DNA of 43,160 nt from Acetobacteraceae bacterium (GCA_027353465.1 DAIEHR010000262.1:1-43160), one strand, 5' to 3'; counted from the first letter of the stretch, positions 22,205-32,094 are shown. Numbers and translations are program-made. The notes: generated by a model from the sequence alone, not told the origin.

Positions 22205-23563
22205 TTAGCCCAGACGGTGCAGAATGATTTCGATGCGGCGGTTTGCCGCGCGCCCCCGCGGCGTGGCGTTGGAGGCGATCGGGTCCGCGTCCGCTCGGCC
22301 CTCGGTGGACAGCCTGGCGCGGTCGCCGATCGCGGTGGCGAGGATCGCGGCGGCGGCATCGGCCCGCGCCGCGGAGAGCTGGAAGTTGGAGGGGAAGCGG
22401 ACGGTGCGAATCGGTTCGTTGTCGGTATAACCGAGCACCTGGACCGGGCCGGGTTCGTCCTTCAGGGCGGCGCCGATGCGTTGCAGGACGGGCGTGGCCT
22501 TGGCCAGCACGACGGCACTGCCGGCATCAAAGGTGGCCCCCCCATGCAGACGCACGATCGGGGCGGATTCGGTCCCCACCACCTCCACCAGTCCGGCCTG
22601 GATTTCTGGTTGCAGGAAGGCTCTCAGCCGGTCGAGGGCGCCGGGTTCGATCGAGGCCACCGTGGCTGGGGGCTGAACCGGGCTGGGGCGCGTGATTTCC
22701 GGCATGGTGACCGGCGGAGCCCGCAGCGCCGCTTCATAGGCCGCGTCCGAAGCCGTGTTCAGGCCGAGGCTGGACCACACGAACAGCCCACCGAGAACTG
22801 CCAGTCCGGCAACGCCGGCGACCCAGAAAGGCAGACGGCGGGAGGTTGGGCGATACGGGGCATCAACCCCGCGCCAGGCGGCGGAAAGATCTGGCTCCGC
22901 GCCGGGACGCACCCCGGCGATGACCGCGTAAAGCTCCTCCCGCAAGCGGTCCACCTCGGCGGGGCCCCGCGGCGACAGGCGGTAGCGGCCCATGAATCCC
23001 AGCGAGAGGCAGACATACATGATCTCCAGGACGGGGAGATTCGCGGCCGGGCTGGCGCACAGACCCATCAGCAGTTCGTAGAAGCGCTCGCCGCTGCTGA
23101 CCTCGTTATGGAAGGCCGAGATCAACGATTGCGAGGCCCAGTTGCCCTGGCTGCCCCACGGGGTGTTCAGCACAATATCGTCCAGGCTGGCGCACAGGGC
23201 GTAGTGCGCTGGCCGCAGCAGGCCCTCCGGAACGCCACCAGCTTTGCCGTGGCGCTCAAAGTCGCGCAGGGCCGCGGCGGCACAGGCGCGCAGGTCCCCG
23301 GAGTCCGGTGGCGTGAGCGTGTTGCGCAGGCGCGCCAGCAGTTGCAGCAGTGGAGCAGCCGCCGCTGCGAGCGGTGATTCGACCCCGGATGCCAGCGCGA
23401 CCGATACGGCCGGGCTCACTGACGCGGCACGGCGCCGCGGCGGGACGACGGCAACCGTTGCATCCGGGGACGACGGTCTGGTCGCCTCGGGATGCGGTTT
23501 GATCAAGGACCGGACCACGGTGCGATCGTTGTCGTCCGGTTCGGCGAAGGGATTCTCTTTCAT
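22205..23563 (-). CDS. tssL: Type VI secretion membrane protein TssL with C-terminal OmpA-like peptidoglycan-binding domain
   Basis: DotU domain (ALCASLDDIVLNTPWGSQGNWASQSLISAFHNEVSSGERFYELL), a TM helix, then an OmpA-like domain (QVLGYTDNEPIRT...RGRAANRRIEIIL). Confidence 0.96.
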   Translation of the reverse strand: MKENPFAEPDDNDRTVVRSLIKPHPEATRPSSPDATVAVVPPRRRAASVSPAVSVALASGVESPLAAAAAPLLQLLARLRNTLTPPDSGDLRACAAAALRDFERHGKAGGVPEGLLRPAHYALCASLDDIVLNTPWGSQGNWASQSLISAFHNEVSSGERFYELLMGLCASPAANLPVLEIMYVCLSLGFMGRYRLSPRGPAEVDRLREELYAVIAGVRPGAEPDLSAAWRGVDAPYRPTSRRLPFWVAGVAGLAVLGGLFVWSSLGLNTASDAAYEAALRAPPVTMPEITRPSPVQPPATVASIEPGALDRLRAFLQPEIQAGLVEVVGTESAPIVRLHGGATFDAGSAVVLAKATPVLQRIGAALKDEPGPVQVLGYTDNEPIRTVRFPSNFQLSAARADAAAAILATAIGDRARLSTEGRADADPIASNATPRGRAANRRIEIILHRLG

Positions 23564-23594
23564 GGGCGCTGCCTCTGTTCAGCGCCCGCCGTGG

Positions 23595-24923
23595 CTATCC
23601 GCGGATTGCCCAGAGTTCCAGGCGCAGGTTGGGAAATTCGCCGGACACGTGAATCGCGAAGCCGCCCGATGACTGCATCTGCTGCCAATGGGGACTGTTG
23701 CGATCCAGCTCGAAATAGGACGCTCCGGCATGGAACGGTATCTGCCGCGGCGCGACGGGCAACGGACGAATACCGATGCCCGGCAGCGCAACGTTCACCA
23801 GCTCGCGGATTTGCTCCACGGCGCCGATCTTGACCTGCGCCGGGAACAGCCGGCGCAGCGTTTCGGTGGGCAGGTCGGCCTGCACCGACAGCACGAAATT
23901 CGATCCCCGCAGGATCCCGCGATCGGCGATCGGGCCGACGCGCACGCCCTGCCGGCGTTCCTGCAACGGGATGGCAACAGCGTTCTGCTCGATCACCGCC
24001 GAAAGCGAGCGGCGCAGATCGGCGATCACCGGGGCAAAGCTCCGTTGCAGATCCTCGTGCCGGTACGACGGATACTGAGAGGGCCGTCGTGTCGTTTCCG
24101 TGAACGTGGCGAACTCGCCGACCATTTGCACCAGCGCGGCGTAAAGCTCGACCGGATGAATGCGCGGCGCATCCGCCCAATGCGCCAGCAGCTTCTGCCA
24201 GCGATTGATCGATTGCAGCAGCAGGAAGTCGGCGACATCCGACACGCCCCGTCCGGCCGGTGCCGTCAATCGGGCTGCGAGGGCCTCGCCGCGTTGGTTC
24301 AGCATGCCGGTGAGTTCGGCAATCAGACCAACCAGAGGCAGTGATGCGGATGATGTGATACATGGCGTGATCCACCGATCATCCAGGATCACCCGCCGGT
24401 CGGATGTAACCTCGGTCACCTTCGCCAGCGGAATGCAGAAAAACCCCGCGCGATCCTCGGTTTCCAGCATGTAGCGCAGCCGCAGACGGCCAATCAGCAG
24501 ATCAGCTGGCTTAGGCGAGGCGGAATGCGTGTCGTAGGCTTCGAAATCACGAACGGTGAAACGGCCCTCGGTCGATCCGGCTTGCACCATCTCCACGCCG
24601 CCGGCCTGGGCGATCGGCACGGCCAGATTGACTATTGTATCGCGGGTGCCGTCTGGCAGGTCCAGCGGCGATGGATGATCGGTGTCGCCCGGAATGGTAA
24701 AGGCAGTTCCATCCTCGAACAGGCCCGTTGCGCTCGACAGGGCGAAGCGGCCGGTTGCCAGCAGGTCGCGATCGATCACCATGCTGGCGACGCCCCACGG
24801 ATAGGGGTGAAGCATGGCTAAACTGGTTCGCAGCCGATGATCCAGATGCCGGTCCTGTTGCTGGAAATGCTGTGCCCGCAGGAACATGCCCTCCTGCCAG
24901 ACGACGCGATTGGTCCATGTCAT
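23595..24923 (-). CDS. tssK: Type VI secretion baseplate protein TssK
   Basis: MTWTNRVVWQEGMFLRAQHFQQQDRHLDHRLRTSLAMLHPYPWGV, canonical TssK N-terminus. Confidence 0.97.
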   Translation of the reverse strand: MTWTNRVVWQEGMFLRAQHFQQQDRHLDHRLRTSLAMLHPYPWGVASMVIDRDLLATGRFALSSATGLFEDGTAFTIPGDTDHPSPLDLPDGTRDTIVNLAVPIAQAGGVEMVQAGSTEGRFTVRDFEAYDTHSASPKPADLLIGRLRLRYMLETEDRAGFFCIPLAKVTEVTSDRRVILDDRWITPCITSSASLPLVGLIAELTGMLNQRGEALAARLTAPAGRGVSDVADFLLLQSINRWQKLLAHWADAPRIHPVELYAALVQMVGEFATFTETTRRPSQYPSYRHEDLQRSFAPVIADLRRSLSAVIEQNAVAIPLQERRQGVRVGPIADRGILRGSNFVLSVQADLPTETLRRLFPAQVKIGAVEQIRELVNVALPGIGIRPLPVAPRQIPFHAGASYFELDRNSPHWQQMQSSGGFAIHVSGEFPNLRLELWAIRG

Positions 24924-24941
24924 GTCTGGCTCTTCCCTCGA

Positions 24942-25400
24942 TCAGCTCGGCGAAACGGTCAGTTGAAGGCCGCTGGTAACCAGCGTCAGCCGGGTCGGCC
25001 CATTCGGCGCGGCCGGGACGTGCACCCGCCATGTCGCCCGGTCGATCGCGCGAAACAGCGCGACGGCGCCGATGAAGCGGGTGTTCGGCTTCAGGTCCAT
25101 GACCTGCGTGTGCGTCGCGCCCTGGGCGACAATGATTTCGTCGGAGGCCAAGCGGTCCGACCCCAGCGCCTCGGCTTCCCGGTCCATCAGCGTGTACACG
25201 TCAGCCCGTTCGAACGCCCCCAGCGCGGCAAGTTGATAGATACGGATCGCCACCGGCGTTGGCCGGCCGGCCGGGTCGGGATTCTGGTCGGCGCCCGCGT
25301 GGATGGTCAGCGCCAACGTGGGGGGCTGTGGCGGTGGTGCGGCACAGCGCGCCACCAATAGCAGCGGCGCCAGCAGGACGGTTCGACGATGCGGCATCAA
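24942..25400 (-). CDS. tssJ: Type VI secretion lipoprotein TssJ
   Basis: Signal peptide with lipobox-like LVARC; TssJ core (NPDPAGRPTPVAIRIYQLAALGAFERADVYTLMDREAEALG). Confidence 0.92.
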   Translation of the reverse strand: MMPHRRTVLLAPLLLVARCAAPPPQPPTLALTIHAGADQNPDPAGRPTPVAIRIYQLAALGAFERADVYTLMDREAEALGSDRLASDEIIVAQGATHTQVMDLKPNTRFIGAVALFRAIDRATWRVHVPAAPNGPTRLTLVTSGLQLTVSPS

Positions 25401-26503
25401 CTCGCCGCCCGCGCTTCACGCAGCGCCTGCTCATACGCTCGGGCGAAGGATCGGCCAAACGCACTTTCAAAGCTGTCCGACAACGCGCTGGTCAACCGGC
25501 CGTGCGCGACCTCGAATGCTTCCCATGCGCGCGCCTTGCGTTGCGCCTCCAGCAGGCCGCCACCGCTGCTCTCGCGCAGCTTGGCCGGGTCGAGTTCCCT
25601 CAGCAGGGCACGCACGGCGCTCTGCATTGCGGCAATGGCGGCCAGTTCGTGCAGGCGAATGTCCTGGAATGCCTCCGCGACGGCGGCGGCGGGGGCCATT
25701 TCGGTGCGGCGTCCGGCGCCCACCAGGGCAAGCAGGGCGTCGTCATCGCTGGCCGAGAATTTCAGCGGGTTGTTGCCATGTGCACGGATTACCGTCTGGT
25801 CGATGCGGAATTCGCTTTTGACCGCGGCGCGGGCGGCCAAGGTCTCGCGCAGGCCGCCGGCCATGGCCCGAAACGCCGCACCGAGGCGTTCCATGGCGGC
25901 GACCGGATCGGCGGGATAAGCGTCCGGCATCGCCGCACCGCGCAGGAACGCTGCCATTAGGTCGGTGGTGGACGACGCTGGCACCGGCGCGGGCGCCAGA
26001 TCTGGCGTGATCGCGGCCACGAGTGGCGGCGCGGGTGAGTCGGAAAGGTCCCAGTCGTCATCCAGCAGGACCACGGGACGAGGCGGCCGGAAGGCGTCCT
26101 CGACGCCCGGCGTGTGATCCGGTTGGACAGGGCCGGCGAACACCTCTGGCTCCAATGAACCGAACAGGTCGATGGGCTGTGACGCGGGTTCAGCTATGCT
26201 GACGCCGATCTCATAGCCGCCCAGACGGACACGGTCTCCGTCACGTAGGTCGCGGACGCCGTGGGCACCGATCGGATCGCGTTCGTCGTTGAGGAAGGTG
26301 CCGTTTGTGCTGAGATCAGTGACCTCCCAGGCGCCATCCCGGAAGCCGACGGCGCAATGACGCTTCGACAGGTGGCGTTGGGGGTCGGGCAGCACCCAAT
26401 CGTTGTCCGCCCCCCGTCCAATGGCGAACGTGCCGCGCGGGATGTCCCGCGTGTCGCAGCCGGCGCTGCCCGGTCCGGCCAGAACGGAAAGTGTCAAGCG
26501 CAT
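25397..26503 (-). CDS. tagH: Type VI secretion-associated FHA domain protein TagH
   Basis: N-terminal FHA domain (GTFAIGRGADNDWVLPDPQRHLSKRHCAVGFRDGAWEVTDLSTNGTFLND) and C-terminal T6SS-FHA domain. Confidence 0.93.
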   Translation of the reverse strand: MRLTLSVLAGPGSAGCDTRDIPRGTFAIGRGADNDWVLPDPQRHLSKRHCAVGFRDGAWEVTDLSTNGTFLNDERDPIGAHGVRDLRDGDRVRLGGYEIGVSIAEPASQPIDLFGSLEPEVFAGPVQPDHTPGVEDAFRPPRPVVLLDDDWDLSDSPAPPLVAAITPDLAPAPVPASSTTDLMAAFLRGAAMPDAYPADPVAAMERLGAAFRAMAGGLRETLAARAAVKSEFRIDQTVIRAHGNNPLKFSASDDDALLALVGAGRRTEMAPAAAVAEAFQDIRLHELAAIAAMQSAVRALLRELDPAKLRESSGGGLLEAQRKARAWEAFEVAHGRLTSALSDSFESAFGRSFARAYEQALREARAAS

Positions 26504-26507
26504 GCCA

Positions 26508-26795
26508 TCACCCAATCAACACGCGAGGCCAGCCGAACACGATCGTCCCTCCGTGGCCAGTAACATCCCCCATACGAGCAGCCGGCAGCTTGCCGATCAG
26601 CACGGTGGGCGACCCAAGGGCGATCAGGTCGGGCGGGCCGACGCAGACCAGTTGGTCGGTGGCGCGCGCGGCGGGCAAGCCGCCGACCAGCACCGTCGGT
26701 TGGCCCTTGATGATCGGACCGCCGACATGCGGGACCGGTCCGTTGCACATCGGGCAGATGTGCATGTCGGTGATGCGGGCGGCTGGCTGTCCCAT
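26508..26795 (-). CDS. PAAR domain spike-tip protein
   Basis: 95 aa; MGQPAARITDMHICPMCNGPVPHVGGPIIKGQPTVLVGGLPAARATDQLVCVGPPDLIALGSPTVLIGKLPAARMGD. Confidence 0.95.
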   Translation of the reverse strand: MGQPAARITDMHICPMCNGPVPHVGGPIIKGQPTVLVGGLPAARATDQLVCVGPPDLIALGSPTVLIGKLPAARMGDVTGHGGTIVFGWPRVLIG

Positions 26796-27373
26796 CAGGC
26801 TGCCTCCGGGTCCAGATGGCCGGCACCACCGGCGGCGATATCCAAGGCGCTGCCGACAAATCGGCGCAGGCGTTCAGCTTGCCGTTCAGGATGCGCTCGG
26901 ACCGAGGCCAGGATCACCGCGCCGGCAACGGCGGTGCCGGGGAGATGCGGCGCCGGCGGGACTTTGGGTTGGTCCGGCGGCGACATGGAATCGCCGCTCC
27001 AAAAGGCGGCGACAGCGGCCCAGGCTTCCGGCGAGGCGCAACCGGCGCTGATAGCCTTGTCCATGCCCGCGCGGCGGGTTTCGTCGGTGCGGCGGCGCAC
27101 CCATTCCTCCGCCAAACCGCGGGCCTGCTGGTCCAGATCAGGCAACCCGGCGGCGGACGTTGCCCTAGCGCAACGGGTTGCCCACCAGACGCGTTCACGT
27201 GGTGGCAGGGCGTGGGCGCACAGGCGGGCGGCTTCCAACAGCAGATCCGACTTCAACAGGTGGTCCAGGGCTTCGGGAACGGCTCGGCAGGCGCCGATGG
27301 CAGCGGCGGTTTCCGTTGGCAGTTCCAACCGCGGGAGGATCGATTGCAGGTCGGCGGAGTCCAGCTTGTTCAT
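26795..27373 (-). CDS. T6SS-associated hypothetical protein (DUF6931-like)
   Basis: 192 aa between PAAR and vgrG; LPRERVWWATRCAR-type core. Family name is from memory. Confidence 0.6.
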   Translation of the reverse strand: MNKLDSADLQSILPRLELPTETAAAIGACRAVPEALDHLLKSDLLLEAARLCAHALPPRERVWWATRCARATSAAGLPDLDQQARGLAEEWVRRRTDETRRAGMDKAISAGCASPEAWAAVAAFWSGDSMSPPDQPKVPPAPHLPGTAVAGAVILASVRAHPERQAERLRRFVGSALDIAAGGAGHLDPEAA

Positions 27374-27381
27374 GGCACGCC

Positions 27382-29289
27382 TCAGTTCAGCATCATGATG
27401 CCGCCGGAAGCCTTGAGCATCCCGTCGGCATCCAGTTGGGTAATCGGCGCCTTGATACTTGTCATGATCTGACCCTCGACTTGCACCTGCATGCCTTTGA
27501 TGGTCACGCCGGTTTGATCGAGCGTAATGGTGGATTGTCCGACTTTCAGGGTTAGCGACCGCATGGCTTCGACACTGACCGCGCCGAGGCTGGTCTTGAT
27601 GGTGATGTCGCCCATGTCTGTCTGGAGCGCGATGTTGCCCTGCTTTGACTTGATGGTGTGGTCGCCCATTGGCACATCGATCGTGCGGCTGCCCTGCTGA
27701 ACAGTGACGGTGTCGTTGCCTTCGGCAATCGTTGCCCTGCGGTTTTTGGTGATTTCGTGGGTCGAGTCATTCTCCACCTCCACCTTCAAGTCACGTTCGG
27801 CATGCAGGCAGACAAGTTCACTGCCTTTCTTGTCATCAAACCAGAATTCGGAGCAGTTCTGCTCCCCACCGTCGGGGGTGGAGCGCGTCCGCAGGCCGCT
27901 GCGGGTTTTCTGTTCGGGCAGCGGCCAGGGTGGATGCTGCTCGCCGTTGTGGATCTGGCCGACAACGATGGGGCGGTCGGGGTCACCGTCCACGAAGTTG
28001 ACGCCAACCTCGGTGCCGACTCGGGGGATGAAGGTCCATCCAGTGTTGGCGCCGCTCCATGGCTGCATGACGCGGACCCAGATCGCCCCGCCGGGGGTTG
28101 CGTCCTTGCGGCGGTCCCAGCGGAACCGGATCTTTACGCGACCGAGTTCGTCGGTATGGATCTCCTCATTATCCGGTCCAATGACGAGGGCGGAATGGAG
28201 GCCTTCCATGCGTGGACGCGGAGGCGATTGTGCCGGACGCCAAGGCATGTCGCCGGGAAAGGCGCGAAACGTGTTGGTGTAGCTGGGCGGCTTTTCGTCG
28301 TTGCACCAGGTCCCGTCGGTTGCCTGGTGGGTGACGCTTTGCAACAGGTATTCAAGCGGGTCGGCGCCGGTTCGGGCGACTACCTGGATGCGGCCGCCGG
28401 CGAAGAAGGCCGGGTTGAAGCCGGCGCCCCGGGCAAGGGCGGCCTCGGCCTCGGCGGCCTCGATACCGCGACGGGTGCGCTGCTCGATCTGGTCATTTGT
28501 CAGCGCTCGGGCCGGCCAATGAAAGTGGTCTCGCTGAGCAGCGCCGGCGGTTCGGGACGTGGTGTTCGTCTCGCCGTTAAGTGTTGTTGAGGGCTTTTCG
28601 GCATCGTAATCACCCAGCATGACCTTGCCGTGGGCGGTGGCGCGGCCCGGCCGCCATTCGGAAAGGATGGTTCGACCTTGGCCGGGACCGAGGGTAACGG
28701 TTGCGTCGGCGATCTTGTTGAATGACGCGTTCGAGTCGGTGATAACCAGGGTATGAGAGGCCGCTTCGTGGCGGAACAGATAGAACCAGCCTTCCTCGGC
28801 CATCAGACGCGTGATGAAATCCAGATCGGTCTCGTTATATTGCACGGTCAGCGGGCGCGGCTTCGGGTTGCCAACGCGGAAGGCGAACCGAATGCTGTGT
28901 TCGGTCAGGATGGACTGGACGATATCCTTGGTAGATTTGTTTTCGAAGATGCGGCAGTCCCCGGTTTGTTGCAGGAACCAAAGGCTGGCAACAATTTCCA
29001 GGCGATAGCCGAACAGGCCACGGATTTGCGGGCCGGTGGACTCGAAGTAACGGACCAGACCTTGTATGTAACGAGTCGGGCACTCGGACAGTGTCACGCG
29101 CACGCACGCTGGTTGGTGCAGCAGATCGTCCGGATCGATCGCCTCGCGGGTGGACACCAGGTCCACCGTACAGCGGAAAGGCGCGGACAGAGCTTCCTCC
29201 GCGCGCATCGCCACGGGGACCAGCACATCCGCGCCGAGAGGGCTGGTGATCGAAAGCAAAGCGCGGTCGCGGTTGATGTCGGTCGCCAT
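27382..29289 (-). CDS. vgrG: Type VI secretion spike protein VgrG (TssI)
   Basis: MATDINRDRALLSITSPLGADVLVPVAMRAEEALSAPFRCTVDLVS...GRVKIRFRWDRRKDATPGGAIWVRVMQPWSGANTGWTFIPRVGTEVGVNFVDGDPDRPIVVG. Confidence 0.97.
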   Translation of the reverse strand: MATDINRDRALLSITSPLGADVLVPVAMRAEEALSAPFRCTVDLVSTREAIDPDDLLHQPACVRVTLSECPTRYIQGLVRYFESTGPQIRGLFGYRLEIVASLWFLQQTGDCRIFENKSTKDIVQSILTEHSIRFAFRVGNPKPRPLTVQYNETDLDFITRLMAEEGWFYLFRHEAASHTLVITDSNASFNKIADATVTLGPGQGRTILSEWRPGRATAHGKVMLGDYDAEKPSTTLNGETNTTSRTAGAAQRDHFHWPARALTNDQIEQRTRRGIEAAEAEAALARGAGFNPAFFAGGRIQVVARTGADPLEYLLQSVTHQATDGTWCNDEKPPSYTNTFRAFPGDMPWRPAQSPPRPRMEGLHSALVIGPDNEEIHTDELGRVKIRFRWDRRKDATPGGAIWVRVMQPWSGANTGWTFIPRVGTEVGVNFVDGDPDRPIVVGQIHNGEQHPPWPLPEQKTRSGLRTRSTPDGGEQNCSEFWFDDKKGSELVCLHAERDLKVEVENDSTHEITKNRRATIAEGNDTVTVQQGSRTIDVPMGDHTIKSKQGNIALQTDMGDITIKTSLGAVSVEAMRSLTLKVGQSTITLDQTGVTIKGMQVQVEGQIMTSIKAPITQLDADGMLKASGGIMMLN

Positions 29290-29382
29290 TGGATGTTCCT
29301 GAAATCCTGAGTGACCCCAGGTTAGAGGCGGTCGCCCTTCGCCGAAGCGACCAGGGTCACATCCAGGCGGCAAAAGCCGTCG

Positions 29383-30780
29383 TCAGGTCGACTTCGCCTC
29401 GATCTCGGTTCGGAGCCTGCGTTGCAGGCGCACGCGTTCATCGGGCTTCTCGACATGGGCGCAAAGGCGTTCGATGAAATCGCTGATCGAGATAGCCTTC
29501 GCGGCCGCGTCCCGGACCAGAACCCGAGCGATCGGCCCCACATGGACCACCAAAGCGGCTTGCGCCGTCGCCGCGGCATCGACGGAAATCAACGCCTGCC
29601 CGCCCCCCATGACAGAGCCCATCATCGGCCCCGGCATCCGGTCTTGGCGGGTGTGCCCAGCGTCCGTGTGCCCCGCTCCTGTCCGGCCCGCCAGTGTCCG
29701 AGCACCGCCGAGGCTCGGTTCGATCCGGCCGCCGCCGACGGCGCGCAGGAAGCGGCTCCGTTCCGCCGCACTCGGCAACTCGTTCGCCAGGGCCGCATAT
29801 AGCTCGCTGGGTGTGACGGCATTGCGCGCGGCCCGCAACACCATGGCGCGCGCCATCGGGCCGACGAATTTGCTAAGCTGCCGCTCCGCTTGCTGCACGA
29901 GCGAGGGGTCCAGCGTCGGTGCCGGATGTCGTGAAGCCGCCAGAACAACCGTGGCTCCGGGGTCGCCGATGGCGGACTGAAGGGCCGCGGAAAACGCGTC
30001 CGCGGTTTGAAAACGCCGGCTCCTGTCTTTGTCCAATCCACGCCGCAGCAACGCCACATAGCCGCCCTGGATGGGGTTGAGATCGACCGGATCCGGACTG
30101 GACAGACGGCCAATGGTCTCGGTCACGGTCCGGCCAACAAACGGGGGCTTGCCGGCGAGCATTTCATAGATGATGGCGGCGACCGCAAACAGGTCCGCCC
30201 GGCGGTCCACCGCGTCGTCTGTCAACTGCTCCGGCGCCATGTAGCTCGGCGTGCCAAGCATGCCGCCGCCGATCGTGGCGTTGCCGTCGGTCAGGCGAGC
30301 TACGCCGAAATCAGCGATCTTCGCCTGACCGGATGTCGTCAGCAGGATGTTCGCCGGCTTGATATCGCGATGGATGATGCCCTGGCCATGCGCGTAACCC
30401 AGACCGTCCAGCACCTGCTGCATGACATCCGGAATGGACAAGGCGGCGCGGCGAACCGGGTCGCGCATGGCGCTGTACAGGCTGCTGCCCTCGACCAGTT
30501 CCATGACGATGGCGGGATCGCCCAACTGTTCCAGGAAGTCATAGACCCCGACGATCGCGGGATGGGTGCAACGTCCCGCGGCCTGCACCTCCGCGCGGAA
30601 ACGTATGAGCGATGCAGTCCGCTCCTCCGGCTCCCCCGCCTCCATGCGCACCACTTTAATAGCGACATTGCGGCCAATGACCGGGTCGTAGGCCTTGAAC
30701 ACGGCCCCCATCGCGCCGCTGCCAAGCATGTCGAGCACTTGGTAGCGTCCGATGTTCACAGGTCGCGGAGGATCTGTCAT
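29383..30780 (-). CDS. Serine/threonine protein kinase, PpkA-like, with two C-terminal repeated domains
   Basis: Kinase motifs YQVLDMLGSGAMGAVFKAYD, VAIKVV, HRDIKPANILL, DFGVAR; no TM helix seen; C-terminal related segments FVGPMARAMVLRAARNAVTPSELYAAL and HVGPIARVLVRDAAAKAISISDFIERL. Confidence 0.93.
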   Translation of the reverse strand: MTDPPRPVNIGRYQVLDMLGSGAMGAVFKAYDPVIGRNVAIKVVRMEAGEPEERTASLIRFRAEVQAAGRCTHPAIVGVYDFLEQLGDPAIVMELVEGSSLYSAMRDPVRRAALSIPDVMQQVLDGLGYAHGQGIIHRDIKPANILLTTSGQAKIADFGVARLTDGNATIGGGMLGTPSYMAPEQLTDDAVDRRADLFAVAAIIYEMLAGKPPFVGRTVTETIGRLSSPDPVDLNPIQGGYVALLRRGLDKDRSRRFQTADAFSAALQSAIGDPGATVVLAASRHPAPTLDPSLVQQAERQLSKFVGPMARAMVLRAARNAVTPSELYAALANELPSAAERSRFLRAVGGGRIEPSLGGARTLAGRTGAGHTDAGHTRQDRMPGPMMGSVMGGGQALISVDAAATAQAALVVHVGPIARVLVRDAAAKAISISDFIERLCAHVEKPDERVRLQRRLRTEIEAKST

Positions 30781-30793
30781 GTCGCTTGTTTGT

Positions 30794-31672
30794 TCACGGC
30801 TCCAGCATCCTCATGGCGCTGTCCAGGCTGCGGCGCATGCGGTTGAAGGACATCGAAAGCACCGCGATCTCATCCTTGCCCTTCCGTTCGTACTCTTCGA
30901 CGTTCATGTCGCCCAGACTGACCGCGTTCGCCATTCGGGATAGTTTTACGACGGGCTTCACCACGGCGTAATGCAATAATACGTTTAGGATGATGACGAT
31001 AGCGATGAAGACGCCGAACAGGATCGCCATGAAGGTCATGAAGGTGGCATGAGCCTGCCGGAGTGGAAGCGCCATAGGCACCGAAACGATCTGGGCGCCC
31101 ACGACTTCATGCAACTTCCAGCCGAAGCCGTTTGTGCCGCCATAAGTCGCCACCAAGGCAGCGGGCGCCTTCGATGGCGTGCCGTGACAGGCAAGGCAGT
31201 CCGCGCTATCGACCGCGATCGGCCGGGCGAGGCTGAGCACCGCGCCGGTCGGCGTCTCTCGCACGCCCGTCAATTCCTTGAGACCCTGTTTGTCGCGAAA
31301 GGCGTGGATATAGTCCGCCTCCCAGTCGGTTGGCCGATCGTTCAGGTTGGTCGGGTTCAGCGCCGGCTCCCGGTAGGTGTAGTCTGGGAATTGGGCCTGC
31401 ACGTCCTTAAAGGTTGTTTGCGCGGCGAAAAACGGGATCGACGCCGCGACGAACTTGCTGCCGGCGTTGTTGATCGGTTCCGCTAATGGCCCGACATAGG
31501 TGTCGGTAAAGTGACTGACCGCATCCGCCGCGCTCATCATGATACGGGCGTTTTGCAGCACCTGCTCGCGGGCGTTCTCCACGAACAGGCGTTGCAGGAA
31601 CACACCGGCGCCCGCGAAGCCGATCAGAAACGCGGCGACGATGGCCAGATTGAATTTTGTCCTCAGTCCCAT
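30794..31672 (-). CDS. Membrane sensor: Tll0287-like/DUF3365 c-type heme domain plus HAMP domain
   Basis: N-terminal TM, periplasmic domain with CLACHG (CxxCH), second TM and a HAMP-like C-terminus; no output domain. Ends 13 nt before the kinase start. Confidence 0.85.
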   Translation of the reverse strand: MGLRTKFNLAIVAAFLIGFAGAGVFLQRLFVENAREQVLQNARIMMSAADAVSHFTDTYVGPLAEPINNAGSKFVAASIPFFAAQTTFKDVQAQFPDYTYREPALNPTNLNDRPTDWEADYIHAFRDKQGLKELTGVRETPTGAVLSLARPIAVDSADCLACHGTPSKAPAALVATYGGTNGFGWKLHEVVGAQIVSVPMALPLRQAHATFMTFMAILFGVFIAIVIILNVLLHYAVVKPVVKLSRMANAVSLGDMNVEEYERKGKDEIAVLSMSFNRMRRSLDSAMRMLEP

Positions 31673-32094
31673 GGCGGCACATCCCTCATTCATTTTCGTG
31701 GTTCAGGTCGATCGGTTTCGAGTGGCCAGATATATGCGGAACATCGGCGGCCTCGGCGGCACGGGATCAAGGCAATCGATCGCGGTGTTCTCTTCGGTTG
31801 CACTCAGTTTCTGGAACATGAAGTGGCGGTATACCCGAATATCCGGGGAGGCCCTGTGCCACCGGTCACAGTATCTGCGCGTTAAGCCCGCCTCGCACGC
31901 GCAGGGTTGTGCCATCGGACCGTCAATCGGCACGCAAATCACCCCGGTTTGTGTCCAGCCGATGCGGGCCACCTCAACGCACCGGCGCCGATCCCCACCG
32001 GGGCGCGAGTTGTCCCGGCGTTGGAATGTCCGGGAACATGTGGGACAGGACGCTGGCGAAAGGCCTCGTCCATTCCGGCACGGGCGCGACACGT

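Noticed and set aside
22217-23377. 386-aa plus-strand ORF
   Set aside because: Antisense to tssL; same shadow-ORF composition.
27658-28590. 310-aa plus-strand ORF
   Set aside because: Antisense to vgrG.
31703-32092. 129-aa minus-strand ORF upstream of the heme sensor
   Set aside because: No family resemblance or plausible RBS; likely a noncoding promoter region.
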